Numbered from the stretch's first letter, positions 6,270 to 15,800 are shown. The stretch is DNA of 34,208 nt from Bacteriovoracaceae bacterium UBA6144 (GCA_002435705.1 DIVA01000077.1:1-34208), one strand, 5' to 3'. The notes: generated from the letters alone by a model not told the origin. Made by a program: numbers and translations.

Positions 6270-7715
6270 TTAGAAATACTTCTTTCCGAAAGGACTCTTC
6301 TTCGAGGGCTTCTCCACCTGCTGTTCACCGAAGGGACTGGCGGCTTTTGGCGCTTGGCGAAATCCTTTTACAGGACCCATTCCAGGAATTTGTGGCATCG
6401 CTCCGCCCTTCATCATCCCGGCCATGCCCACCATCATTTTTTCCATCTGCTCAAACTTCGAAATGAATTCTTTCACATCCTCGGCCTTGCGTCCTGACCC
6501 GCGAGCGATGCGCTCAATGCGGCTCGACTCTTTCAAAAGCTTCGTGTTCTCACGCTCGGTCTTAGTCATGGAGTTAATCATCACCCGCATCTTCTTCATC
6601 TCCCCCTCAGCAGCGGAGAGATCACCCATCTGGCGCATCATGCCGCCCATACCGGGGATCATCTTCAGGATCGATCCCATGGAGCCGAGGCGATTGATGG
6701 CTTCCATCTGACGAACAAAATCAGCAATGGTGAAGCGACCTTTCTCAAGGTTCTTCATCATGCCCATCATATCGTCTTCGTTGATGGCGTCTTGCGCTTT
6801 TTCAACGAGAGAAACAACGTCACCCATATCGAGGATGCGGCCAGCGAGGCGATCCGGGTGGAAAGGCTCGAGGTCTTTTAATTTTTCACCCGTAGAGACA
6901 AACTTAATTGGCACACCAGTCGCGTGACGGATGGAGAGTGCAGCTCCCCCGCGGGCGTCTGAATCCATTTTTGAAAGAACCACACCCGTGAGGGTGACTT
7001 TCTCATGGAAAACTTTTGAAACGTTCACGGCCTCTTGTCCGGTCATGGCATCAGCGACGAGGAGCACCTCAGCGGGAGTGATGACCTTACGCAGATCAAC
7101 CAGCTGCCCCATGAGTTCTTCGTCGACTTGCAAGCGGCCAGCGGTATCAATGATAACCACGTCTTTACGCAGCTTCTTGGCTTCCTCGATCGCCGCCTTG
7201 GCAATTTGCGCGGGAGTCATAGAGAGATCAGAGTCAAAAAAATCCACGCTGATGTTACGTGCGTGAGTCAGGAGCTGGTCCTTGGCCGCAGGACGAAAAT
7301 TATCCGCCGGCACTAAATAAGGCTCTTTTTTCAGTTTATTGCGAAGATAAAGTGCAAGTTTTCCGGTGAAGGTGGTTTTACCCGCACCGTTGAGACCCAC
7401 GATCAAAATCACCGCAGGACTGGGAACATTGAGGTTCAACTCTTGGTGAGTGTCACCCATGAGAGCGGTGAGCTCGTCCTGAACGATTTTAATGAATTGC
7501 TGGCCGGGCTTCACGCCCTTGAGAACTTTTTCTCCAAGAGCTTGCGTCTTCACCCGCTCGATGAATTCTTTGACGACCTTGAAGTTAACGTCAGCTTCTA
7601 AGAGCGCTGTGCGAACTTGTTTCAGCGCGTCTTCGATATTGGACTCAGAAATTTTGGACTGACCTCTGAGACTTTTAAAGGCATCGGAGAATTTTTCGTT
7701 GAGTGTATCGAGCAT
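6270..7715 (-). CDS. ffh: Signal recognition particle protein Ffh
   Basis: The SRP GTPase, which with 4.5S RNA targets signal-bearing ribosomes to the FtsY receptor at the inner membrane. From the chosen start (481 residues) the N domain spans roughly 1-95, the G domain contains GLNGAGKTT (P loop, about 107-115), DTAGRLQVD and the later TGVVLSKMD/DARGGAA segments, and the methionine-rich M domain (FRQMGDLSAAEGEMKKM, MMVGMAGMMKGG) follows. The C-terminal tail has two SPFG motifs, a lineage-specific detail. Start set at the ATG at 7715, with AAGGA 8 bases upstream and the usual MLDTLNEKFSDAFK. An earlier start at 7733 has no such support. Confidence 0.97.
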   Translation of the reverse strand: MLDTLNEKFSDAFKSLRGQSKISESNIEDALKQVRTALLEADVNFKVVKEFIERVKTQALGEKVLKGVKPGQQFIKIVQDELTALMGDTHQELNLNVPSPAVILIVGLNGAGKTTFTGKLALYLRNKLKKEPYLVPADNFRPAAKDQLLTHARNISVDFFDSDLSMTPAQIAKAAIEEAKKLRKDVVIIDTAGRLQVDEELMGQLVDLRKVITPAEVLLVADAMTGQEAVNVSKVFHEKVTLTGVVLSKMDSDARGGAALSIRHATGVPIKFVSTGEKLKDLEPFHPDRLAGRILDMGDVVSLVEKAQDAINEDDMMGMMKNLEKGRFTIADFVRQMEAINRLGSMGSILKMIPGMGGMMRQMGDLSAAEGEMKKMRVMINSMTKTERENTKLLKESSRIERIARGSGRKAEDVKEFISKFEQMEKMMVGMAGMMKGGAMPQIPGMGPVKGFRQAPKAASPFGEQQVEKPSKKSPFGKKYF

Positions 7716-7865
7716 AAAAGAAATCCTTCTCAAATTTAAGATTCAAAATCCTAGCGGCCTGAATGAGAATTGGCGAGATTTTTACCAGTTTGGCGCTTGG
7801 CACAATATCTTCATAAACGTTTCAACATTGAACATTTTAACTCCGCCTCTCTCACTTTTCTCGTC

Positions 7866-7879
7866 TAGAGAGAACTCTA
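7866..7879. repeat. Small inverted repeat TAGAG-AGAA-CTCTA upstream of the Rha gene
   Basis: A perfect 5-bp inverted repeat with a 4-base spacer, 38 bases before the ATG of the Rha-type regulator. It could be an operator for autoregulation, but a repeat this short also arises by chance. Confidence 0.2.
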
Positions 7880-7916
7880 AAGACTACTGTGACTCTTTTT
7901 GAACTAAGGAGCACCT

Positions 7917-8387
7917 ATGACTGAAAATTTTAAGATCGATATTCCCTTTGAGAAAAAGCCACCTCGTCTCAAGGAGCTCGTCAATAACCACGTTATGGGT
8001 GATGTATGGGTCAGAGACACTCCCTTTGGGCCCGTGACTGACTCACTCAAGATTGCCGAGAAATTTGAGATAGAGCATAAAAACGTGCTTCGTGCCATTA
8101 AGAAGTGCCAGCAGGAGTTAGGCATTGAGCTCAAATTTGAGCTTAATAAAAACATTATAGAAAACAATTACTTAGGAGGTGCCAAAGGCAAAGAACGTAA
8201 AAATCTAAAGTACGACATCACTGAGTTTGGACTGGCGCTTTTATTGCTTTATATCAATACGCCAAAAGCTCGCCTCATATCTGCAGAAATCCTCTACCGC
8301 TTTTTTGTCCTCAAAACCTATTTGTCTGGTTTGAGTGAAAATCAAATTGGAGCCATCAAAGGGCATTATCGCGAGAAAATAAAATAG
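7917..8387 (+). CDS. Orphan phage regulatory protein of the Rha family
   Basis: The 156-residue product resembles Rha-type phage regulators: DSLKIAEKFEIEHKNVLRAIKKC matches the opening helix-turn-helix (usual S-x-x-IAE-x-F-x-KRHxxVLRDI), and KNLKYDITEFGLALLLLYI matches the conserved Y-x-LTRDGF-x-LL segment. In phages, Rha proteins interfere with growth in hosts lacking integration host factor. Here there are no other phage genes, so it is either a relic or a domesticated regulator. AAGGAG lies 5 bases before the ATG, so it is well expressed in principle. The gene is more AT-rich than its neighbours and sits alone between ffh and an unrelated membrane protein. Confidence 0.8.
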   Translation: MTENFKIDIPFEKKPPRLKELVNNHVMGDVWVRDTPFGPVTDSLKIAEKFEIEHKNVLRAIKKCQQELGIELKFELNKNIIENNYLGGAKGKERKNLKYDITEFGLALLLLYINTPKARLISAEILYRFFVLKTYLSGLSENQIGAIKGHYREKIK

Positions 8388-8402
8388 GTTGGATTTTAGT
8401 CA

Positions 8403-8433
8403 TCAATTGCTGGTCAAAAAAACCAGCAATTGA
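8403..8433. terminator. Perfect 12-bp hairpin between convergent genes, without a T tract
   Basis: TCAATTGCTGGT (8403-8414), seven-base loop CAAAAAA, ACCAGCAATTGA (8422-8433). It lies between the ends of the Rha-type gene and the convergent membrane-protein gene, a position that suggests a shared transcription barrier. Neither side has the U run of a standard intrinsic terminator, so termination is inferred from position and stem only. Confidence 0.5.
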
Positions 8434-8441
8434 GTTGATGA

Positions 8442-8828
8442 TTAGTAGCTTCGATTTTCGTAATCTCTTAGTTCTAGAAAACTCTGCCAGATGGAAGTAA
8501 CTAAAATAAGCATTAAGATTGAAATTGATATTGGTTGTGTGAATTCTGGATTTCCAATAACAATGAAGACCGCATGTAATAGGACAGTGACAAGTCCAGT
8601 AGCAGGTACAACATATTTCCAAAACCAGTTCCTCGCTTGACCGGCACTTAGTTTTGAAAATGCTATTAGAAGAACGCTGATTGCTACAAGATTAAAAAAC
8701 AAAAAAAAGTTCAACTCTCCCGGCACTCTAAAAAGTTCCCATTCTCTTTGGTAAGAAGCGTCTACTTGGTGAGTTGCTAAGAGCGCAATATTGAAAATGG
8801 ATAATTGAATCAGGTGTTTCTTTGTCAT
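8442..8828 (-). CDS. Small four-helix membrane protein, DUF6713-like
   Basis: 128 residues, mostly hydrophobic, with about four predicted membrane segments: the N-terminal LIQLSIFNIALLATHQ, FFLFFNLVAISVLLIAF, YVVPATGLVTVLLHAVFIVI and ISISILMLILVTSIW. The motif THQVDASYQREWELFRVP after the first helix resembles the H-x-x-DA-x-x-x-EWxLF signature I associate with DUF6713 proteins; the function of that family is unknown. Sampled G+C is low (18/60 for 8461-8520 and 21/60 for 8641-8700, against 32/60 for 9781-9840 in the dus gene). No Shine-Dalgarno precedes the ATG; a promoter-like pair ends five bases before it. Confidence 0.7.
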   Translation of the reverse strand: MTKKHLIQLSIFNIALLATHQVDASYQREWELFRVPGELNFFLFFNLVAISVLLIAFSKLSAGQARNWFWKYVVPATGLVTVLLHAVFIVIGNPEFTQPISISILMLILVTSIWQSFLELRDYENRSY

Positions 8829-8833
8829 GAGAA

Positions 8834-8862
8834 AAGTTAACCACAGCTTGCACCTCTAGCAA
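8834..8862 (-). promoter_or_regulatory. Putative promoter TTGCTA-N17-TAACTT, five bases before an ATG
   Basis: -35 TTGCTA (8862-8857), 17-base spacer, -10 TAACTT (8839-8834), then TTCTC and the ATG at 8828. If used, the transcript would start at or next to the start codon. The -10 matches only 3 of 6 consensus bases. Confidence 0.3.
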
Positions 8863-8920
8863 ATCAAATTCACTAATGATTTAAGTCGTTTCTCTTCGCT
8901 TTAAAATTCTTTATGTGCTC

Positions 8921-9382
8921 TTAGTTCTGATTCAAAAACTGAACAATCAATTCAAAACAATCCAGCGGATGAGAGACGATTTCATCCGCGCCAAACTCGC
9001 TTAGGACTTCGGGCTCAGAGATGTTATTCCAAACGGCTCCGAGGGCCTTGCAGCCATGAAGCTTCGCCCCCTGCATATCTGTCCAGGAGTCGCCAATCAC
9101 CACCGCTTGATCAGCAGGCAGTTTTCCTAAAAGCTGAGCGAGCCCCTCCGGGTTAGGTTTGGGGGGAGCTTCCGAAACTGTGCGCACGTCATCGAAGTAG
9201 CGCATGAGATTTTCACGGTTCAGGTAGCGCTCCAGAGACAAGCGATCGCGGGCGGTCCAAACGAAGAGGCGAAAGTCCTGATCCTGCAGCTTTTGCAAGA
9301 GCTCAATGATGCCATGAAAGGGTTTTCCCCCTTTTTGCATGTCGAGCAATGTGCCATCACAATCAAAAACCACAGCCTTCAT
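8921..9382 (-). CDS. HAD-superfamily phosphatase (phosphoglycolate-phosphatase-like)
   Basis: A 153-residue haloacid-dehalogenase-type hydrolase. Motif I is VVFDCDGTL (nucleophile Asp7 and general acid/base Asp9), motif II is FVWTARD, the lysine is in PPKPNPEG and motif IV is VVIGDSWTDMQGA. The cap is short, as in small HADs of the phosphoglycolate/histidinol-phosphate type. Substrate cannot be read from sequence. AGGGG lies 4 bases before the ATG. It is transcribed divergently from the dihydrouridine synthase, with facing promoter-like elements in the short gap. Confidence 0.88.
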   Translation of the reverse strand: MKAVVFDCDGTLLDMQKGGKPFHGIIELLQKLQDQDFRLFVWTARDRLSLERYLNRENLMRYFDDVRTVSEAPPKPNPEGLAQLLGKLPADQAVVIGDSWTDMQGAKLHGCKALGAVWNNISEPEVLSEFGADEIVSHPLDCFELIVQFLNQN

Positions 9383-9390
9383 GACGCCCC

Positions 9391-9419
9391 TTGACGAAAA
9401 AGCCCGCTTCCCTTAAAAA
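9391..9419 (+). promoter_or_regulatory. Putative dus promoter TTGACG-N17-TAAAAA
   Basis: -35 TTGACG (9391-9396), 17-base spacer, -10-like TAAAAA (9414-9419). Start of transcription would be near 9426, followed by AAGG (9438-9441) and the GTG at 9451. This argues against translation starting at the TTG inside the -35. Confidence 0.4.
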
Positions 9420-9421
9420 AG

Positions 9422-9450
9422 TCTCTAAAAATTCATTAAGGTTATCTCAA
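9422..9450 (-). promoter_or_regulatory. Putative HAD-gene promoter TTGAGA-N17-TAGAGA
   Basis: On the minus strand -35 TTGAGA (9450-9445), 17-base spacer, -10-like TAGAGA (9427-9422). It overlaps the 5' untranslated part of the divergent dus gene. Confidence 0.35.
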
Positions 9451-10548
9451 GTGAGTATCACTCCTCAAAGCTTTTCACCTGCTCTTCGAGAGAAAATTTC
9501 TCGCTTCGAAGCCTTTAAGCGTCCGGTCAAACTAGGATCTATTGAGTTTTCCTCGCCTCTCATTCTTGCCCCCATGGCGGGCATCTGTAATATCCCCTAC
9601 CGTTTGCTGATGGAAGACCTGGGCGCAGGTGGAACCGTTTCAGAATTGGTGAGCTGTCATGGCATCAATCATGGCAACAAACGCACCCTGGATATGCTCA
9701 AGATTGATAAGCTTGAAAAAGTGGTGGGCCTGCAACTCTTCGGTGAAGACGTTGAAGCGATGAGTGCAGCGGCAGCGGTAGCCGAAAGCTTCAGGCCTAA
9801 ATGGATCGACATCAACATGGGCTGCCCGGTGAACAAAGTGGTCTCTAAAGGTGGAGGCTCGGCTTTGATGAAAGAGATCACTGCCCTAGCTCCTTTGTTT
9901 GAAAGCATGCGCTCGAAGATGAATGTGCCGCTCACGATTAAGATCCGCACCGGGTGGGATCAAGACCACCGGAATGCAAAAGAAATTATGAAAATTGCAC
10001 GTGAATCAGGAATTGAGTGGGTGGCCATTCACGGTCGCACGCGCACCCAGCAGTACACGGGATTTGCCGACTGGAATTTCATCGAAGACATCGCGGCAGA
10101 AAAAATTCTTCCTCTGATCGGTAATGGGGATCTCCATCATCCCGTGGCCACCAGTGATCGCTTGCAGAAGACGAAATGTGAGGCGCTGATGATTGCCCGC
10201 GGGGCGCTTCGCAATCCTTTTATCTTTTTAGAATCTCTCGATCCCACCTACGCGCAAAAAAGAAAATCTGATTTTCTAGGCGCCGATTATTGGGAAGTCA
10301 TTCAGCGTTTGTGGAAGTACATCCAAGAAGTCTATCCCGACGAGCGCATGCTCCTAGTGCAGGCACGCAAACTCGTGGTGTGGTTTGCCGCCGGCTTTCC
10401 CCACTCCGCCCAGTTTCGCTCCAAGGCCTTTGCCGCCCAAACGGCGCAAGATGCACTCAACATAAGTGAGGACTACTTTCTCTCTTTAGGCTCGTCACAA
10501 AAAAGCATCAACTATGATGAGGGCTTCATGACCTCAGGTCACGGCTAA
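9451..10548 (+). CDS. tRNA-dihydrouridine synthase (DusB-like)
   Basis: An FMN-dependent enzyme that reduces uridines in the tRNA D-loop with NADPH. Family motifs: PLILAPMAGICNIPYRLL at the FMN-binding barrel start, VGLQLFGEDVEAM, WIDINMGCPVNKVVSKGGGSALM (with the catalytic Cys in MGCP), LTIKIRTGWD, WVAIHGRTRTQQYTG and ILPLIGNGD, then MIARGALRNPFIF. It is DusB-like by the order and spacing of these. Start inferred at GTG 9451 (AAGG 9 bases upstream), giving 365 residues. An in-frame TTG at 9391 would add 20 basic residues but lies in the putative -35 element and has no Shine-Dalgarno. The helical C-terminal domain is present. Confidence 0.9.
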   Translation: MSITPQSFSPALREKISRFEAFKRPVKLGSIEFSSPLILAPMAGICNIPYRLLMEDLGAGGTVSELVSCHGINHGNKRTLDMLKIDKLEKVVGLQLFGEDVEAMSAAAAVAESFRPKWIDINMGCPVNKVVSKGGGSALMKEITALAPLFESMRSKMNVPLTIKIRTGWDQDHRNAKEIMKIARESGIEWVAIHGRTRTQQYTGFADWNFIEDIAAEKILPLIGNGDLHHPVATSDRLQKTKCEALMIARGALRNPFIFLESLDPTYAQKRKSDFLGADYWEVIQRLWKYIQEVYPDERMLLVQARKLVVWFAAGFPHSAQFRSKAFAAQTAQDALNISEDYFLSLGSSQKSINYDEGFMTSGHG

Positions 10549-10640
10549 GTCTTTAAAAACGCAACAAACCCGAGCGCATCTGTCGAATTCTTTTAGGTTT
10601 TTCACCGAACTCTCCGATAATACTTAAGGGAGAGAATGAG

Positions 10641-12686
10641 ATGCGTTTAAAGTTTGCTCTACTGACTTTAATAAGTTTACCTGTGCTTGCGCAGGATAAA
10701 TGTGCGCGTGTGCAAACCTCTCTCTTTGAGATTGAAAGAGGGATCTATAATTCCAATCTCGGTGACGTCTGCTCTCGCACCACCGCTCGTTCTCTGGGTG
10801 TTCCAGAAGCCATGCAGAGTTATATCAATGAACATCGTTGCACCAATCTGTCTGAAGTTGAGATGGAGCTTGGGAAGCTAGAAGCAGAACTTGTGATGGT
10901 GGATGGACTGCGTGCCCTCAAAGATGAAGTCGTAAAAACTCAAAATGAACTTAAGCGTCGCACTCAATGGACCCAAGAAAATCATCAACTCGCCGACTCA
11001 CTCATGAAAGATGTGGCCATGGGCGCGAGCATTGAAGATCTACTCAACTCAGATCATCTCCCAGAACTTTTTGCCAATCCAAACATCGAAGGCCCGCAGT
11101 GGATCGGTCACATTAAAAGTTTCTGCCAGAGTCAAGAGACTGCCGGCAAAGTAAGTCCTTTTTGCTCTTCTTGGAAAACCTACGGTCCACAAAATAGCAG
11201 TGATCGTCGCTCGGCGATGTCGCCGGCGGACGTGATCGACTTCATGACTGATCTAAGAGCGAGCCTTAATCCCCAACGGCAATTACCGGCGGCGACCAAA
11301 AATCAATACCTGCAAGCTCTGCGATTGAAGGTGAATGGCAAAGATAGTAATTTTCAAGGCCTTGCGACCGAGCTTGAAAAAGTTGATTTATCAGGCATGC
11401 TCGCAAGAATTGATAGTGACCGCTCAAAATTTAATGCGGACCAAGTGAAGTTTATTCAAAACATATCCATCTCAGATGCGGCGCCAGGGGAAACTTCTTA
11501 CGTGTCTCAGCTTCGTGCACGCATGAAACAGCGTCGGGATCAGGCCAATATTGAATTGCAGGCCAATATGTTGAGACAAGGTTTTAATGATGAAGCTGAC
11601 CGCTTAAATGCTCGTGTGAAAGCGAAGTATCAGGCGACTGTGGGCTCGCCTGTGGCCCGTGCCGCTTGCTTAAATCTGCGAGACAATGAACTGGCAGACT
11701 GTATTGAAAGATCCATGTCAAACACATCGACCGATGCTCAACGTAACCGCTTGATGCGCTCTCTGGTCGAGGGCTCCAGAAAAGCTCAGGAGATGAGGAA
11801 TCTTGGTGAGATTTGTGTGCGTCCTGAGATGCTTAACGCCTTTATGGATGAGAGCCCTGTCGCCAATGAGTGTACCAAGAAAATTGCCGCTAATCGTGCC
11901 GACGTTCTTGATAAAAGATTAGCCCTGCAGAATCTTAGAAAGCTCATGGCCGAAAGTATTGAACAAGATCTTCGTTTTAGAGATGCCGCTTTTGAGTTTA
12001 TTAAAAACAACTGCAACACCTACAATCGTGAAGAGCTGACAAACGCCCACTGCCAAGGCATGGCGACGATAAGCACCGACCCCATGGTGACCTTGGCCAG
12101 TGACACCATGTTCGCTCTGCAAGGTGGTTTGCGTGCGAGTACTGTCCTGACCGATCGCGACTGTCCTGCGGGGATTGATAATAAGTATGTGGTGCTGTGT
12201 GAAGTGATTCATCGCGGGCAAAATACACCTGCCCCTGTGCCTCCTCCGTATCGTGGAACACCTGAGACACTCTCCACTAACGTCTCTAAACGACCTAACG
12301 ATGGGATCGTGCTGGATGCTCTAGCGGGGGCGATGAACGACATCGGTCAGGCTTATTTACAAAAACGTTTTCAACCACAAAACCCGATGAGTGGTTTTCA
12401 AATGCCCCCATTTAGACCCATGCCCTACAGCACGCCGATCAATATGAGTTTATCAGATTATGTGATGACCTCGGCCAAATTCTACGGCGGCTATGGGCAG
12501 TACTATCAGTGCTCCACCTGCGGTTTTGGAACGGGTCCCGCTGCCTTTAACTCCTATTGGGGCATGAGTGCCACGCCTGCCCCTGGAATGGGCTCAAGCG
12601 GACTGATGGGAACCAACCTTTCTTCGCGCTTTTTTGGTGGATCCAGCGGCTCCATGCCCTCTATGGCGGGCTCCTTTAATTTCTAG
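10641..12686 (+). CDS. Secreted 681-residue protein of unknown function
   Basis: I do not recognise a family. A clear signal peptide (MRLKFALLTLISLPVLA, cleavage before QDKCA) shows export. The body is largely alpha-helical and charged, with scattered cysteines (for example CARVQ, NNCNTYNREELTNAHC and CPAGIDNKYVVLC) that could form disulfides in the periplasm. The last 110 residues are quite different: rich in Met, Pro, Gly and Ser, with FQMPPFRPMPYSTP, a paired-cysteine YYQCSTCGFG, and a low-complexity end. AAGGGAG precedes the ATG, and GATAAT just upstream could be a -10. The giant lipoprotein gene follows after a 199-base gap with no strong terminator; CCCC-AAAAA-GGGG at 12805-12817 lacks a T run. 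Confidence 0.85.
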   Translation: MRLKFALLTLISLPVLAQDKCARVQTSLFEIERGIYNSNLGDVCSRTTARSLGVPEAMQSYINEHRCTNLSEVEMELGKLEAELVMVDGLRALKDEVVKTQNELKRRTQWTQENHQLADSLMKDVAMGASIEDLLNSDHLPELFANPNIEGPQWIGHIKSFCQSQETAGKVSPFCSSWKTYGPQNSSDRRSAMSPADVIDFMTDLRASLNPQRQLPAATKNQYLQALRLKVNGKDSNFQGLATELEKVDLSGMLARIDSDRSKFNADQVKFIQNISISDAAPGETSYVSQLRARMKQRRDQANIELQANMLRQGFNDEADRLNARVKAKYQATVGSPVARAACLNLRDNELADCIERSMSNTSTDAQRNRLMRSLVEGSRKAQEMRNLGEICVRPEMLNAFMDESPVANECTKKIAANRADVLDKRLALQNLRKLMAESIEQDLRFRDAAFEFIKNNCNTYNREELTNAHCQGMATISTDPMVTLASDTMFALQGGLRASTVLTDRDCPAGIDNKYVVLCEVIHRGQNTPAPVPPPYRGTPETLSTNVSKRPNDGIVLDALAGAMNDIGQAYLQKRFQPQNPMSGFQMPPFRPMPYSTPINMSLSDYVMTSAKFYGGYGQYYQCSTCGFGTGPAAFNSYWGMSATPAPGMGSSGLMGTNLSSRFFGGSSGSMPSMAGSFNF

Positions 12687-12844
12687 TGCCCTCAAAACTA
12701 GGCAATTTCTATCAAGTTCTCACCTCTGAAATTCTCCATTTCCAAGACACGCGGACGTCTTTAAAATGACTTATGCACGAGAGTGGTAAGAGGCAAGATA
12801 ATCCCCCCAAAAAGGGGCATTTGGTTTAAAATTATCAATAGCTT

Positions 12845-12866
12845 GCACTCCTTCCGAAGAGAGTGC
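12845..12866 (+). other. Leader hairpin just before the Shine-Dalgarno of the giant lipoprotein
   Basis: GCACTC (12845-12850) pairs with GAGTGC (12861-12866), with CTT/AAG extending the stem inside. It ends one base before AGGAG (12868-12872), the only Shine-Dalgarno-like sequence for the start at 12886. It may modulate initiation; no ligand or protein partner is evident. Confidence 0.3.
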
Positions 12867-12885
12867 CAGGAGAGAAGAAACCTTG

Positions 12886-15800
12886 ATGAAGTTCATATTC
12901 GTGCTTTTACTTATTTTGCTTCAAAGCTGTATGCCTGAAACGAAGGTACGCACGGGTGCGCTTCAAAACGGAAACCAGACTCCCACCTCACCTACTGCAC
13001 CAGTAAGCGACTCGGATGTTGAGCTCGCTTGGTTTCAAAATTTACAAAGCCCTCTCACGATCACACTCTTTCGTGATCTTGCAGAAAGTGTGTATGTGCG
13101 TGGACGTCGGATAGAAAATTTTCTTTTAAGTGCCAATGCTCCCACCGCTACATATTGTATCGAGTTTGACATGGGCAACCCCCTGGTCAATGGAGATAAG
13201 CAGTTTCTACGTGTACGTGCCACTCCGATGAGTGTGAATAATCTTGTGACCCGCACTAGAACGGTTTATCTGAGAGTTGATTTCTCAAACCCAACTAGCA
13301 ATCAATCGATCTGCTCACTGCCCTCACAGGTGAATACCGTGGCTCACTCGCTTGATACAGTGAGAGCGAACGCGACTAATCAGATCACCTCTCAAGGTAT
13401 CCGCCTCTACCGCAGAACTTTTGTGAACAATCAGAACGTTCTCACTCAGGTGGCGCAAACCCAACTGGATCTCAATCTCATTCGTCTGGCGCTACAACCT
13501 GGGAATGCTCCTGTTGTCGGGGGCACTTGTTCGACTGAGACTTGCCGAGCGATTGGATTTAGCTGTTGCTTAGACAATCAGTGCGTACGTGATGGGGCCA
13601 CGAAACCTGATATTCTCTCTCTGCCTCCCACCAACTCAACTTATCTCTCGTACCTTCAGGCGGAGCAGGCAAAGATCTCAAACCCACTGGCCTTTTTAAG
13701 TTATCCCCAATTTTATTATATCTGTGGGACGAACCAGAATAATCCCACCACCGGAGGCTCGACTGGTGGCTCCACCACTGATCCTAATGCCGAAGCGGCA
13801 GCCCGCCTTCTCCAGTTACAAAAAGACTACGCTTGTATCCAGATGCTTAAAGAGAAGTCACAGGCGACTCCTTTTCATGGTCAGATCTTTAATCCTTCCG
13901 CCATCTATGACCAAAATATTTGTCGCACGACTCTCGCACCTGAAGAACAATCAAACGAAGCCAACATCACCGACTTTTATAAAAACGTGATCAATCGTCT
14001 CTACAATAACTGTGGATGCTCAAGTACCTTTGTCACGTTTGACGAGAAGATTTCAAACTGTCCTAAGTATGACTACAACGTCGTGTCTCGCAATGCTCAA
14101 AACCAGCCCATTGAATTTGCCTGTACGGCCATTGATGAGTCAGGCGTTGAAACTCCCTTTCAAAACTTAAGTGTCGCTGTGAACTCTAAATCAGTGCCTC
14201 ATCGCTTCTTCGATTCAAGTGGGGTTGAAGTGAACGTACCTGCTGCCAATGCAGCCGGCACAGTTGTGACTCAAGAAGGCTCTCCGTTTAGATACCTTGA
14301 CCAAGAAAAAGTTCAGCCCCTAAACGGCACTTTTAATATGAACTCCATCTTGGGGAACTTCAATCTCGAACTCTCTGAAGCCATGCCTGCCAAAGTGATT
14401 GATCTTCAAGTTGATAATGTTTATCTAATCGCCACGCGCTCAGGTCTCTTCACTCCTTGCCCGACTTGTGCCAAAGACTCTTGGTTTCCGGGCTTTTCTG
14501 CTCATCCCACGGCCGCTCAAGGTGTGGGACTGCAGGCGGTCGGTCACTCCACCTCCCGCGACTCTTGGGACAACAACACCACTTTTGGCAATTATGAAGA
14601 CGCCATTTTTGGTCGCGCCTGCTGGGTGCCACCCACGATGATTCCATGGACTCAACCCGTGGCCGGTGAGCCCGGGGCCGGTAGCGCTGAAGCAGCACGA
14701 GTCACTCGACTGCGCGCTCAAGCCACACTTTTTATGAATGGTTACCAGCGCGATTGGTACGGCTTTAATAAAGGGGCCCTCATTGGCTCGTTTGATGGTG
14801 TCACTTGGTTTGCCATTGGTAAGGGGCGAATCATCCGCTCCACGACGAACAAACTCTTCTTGGCCATTAACGCTCCTTTTGGTGACCTAACAGAAAGCAA
14901 TACACATATTGTATCAGTGCAAGCCTTCGAAGGTCAGGCGACGGCTGCGCTCTTAGACTTCCATCCTGATCTTTTGCAGAACCATCCCAACCAGAATGAA
15001 GCGGGCAATTGCCAAGCCTATCACCGCTGTGACGTAGACAGTGACTGTATTACAAAACTTGGGTGGGAGTACGCCTGCGCCGATGTCTCCAATATAAAAT
15101 CACGTCTGCCAGACTTTGAACCTATCGGGGCCAAGGAAAGAAGCAACAATAAAATCGTCAATGTGGAAGGTCTCCTCGCCCAAGGAACTCTGCCAACGGG
15201 ATCAAACAAACGCTGTGTGTATCGAGGAGCGGGAGCTCTCTGTCGCATCAATGCGGATTCAATTTCTGTCACCACTGATCCGGAAAAAAGAAAACTCCTT
15301 ACCTGTGCTCCCAACTTTTGGTGTGCAAGCGTTGATGGCAACAATCACACTATCCCAGGCACCTCACAAAGACCTAACGTTTGGAACGCGCAAGTCGCCC
15401 GTTTCGCTGCTCCTCTCGAGAATCTACCGGTCTTTAACAATCATATTTTTGGTCAGGACGCCAATCAACTGGGTCGCCCCCTGGATTATGTCCACTTCGA
15501 GCCACCTATCACAGGTGTGACCCCAAGAGTTCGTCTCGTTTCTACCCTTGACTCCAATGCTGCCTTAGCGATCAAGCGCAATGCCTTTGAAATGGATAAC
15601 AGCATCACAGGACAAGAAGGAATTTGTCGCCCAGGTAAACGCTTGGCCCATGTCACCACGACTACGGATAATAGGCCGACACTGTGGAACCCCTTTAATC
15701 AGCACAGAAACCTCGATGAATTCTCTCGCACTGATTACACCAATCAAATCGCCTCCTGCCCTGCCGCTCCTTTAAGCGTTGGGTTAGATAAACTCACTTC

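Noticed and set aside
9391..9450. TTG start for the dihydrouridine synthase giving 20 extra residues
   Set aside because: It has no Shine-Dalgarno, lies within a TTGACG -35-like box, and leaves eight bases to the divergent HAD gene. The GTG at 9451 has AAGG upstream and a family-like start.
12805..12817. CCCC-AAAAA-GGGG as terminator of the 681-residue protein gene
   Set aside because: Only four base pairs and no T run on either side.
13740..13790. Thr/Gly/Ser-rich repeat in the giant lipoprotein as a tandem DNA repeat
   Set aside because: The unit GGCTC appears only a few times and imperfectly; it reads as a short flexible linker, not a repeat array.
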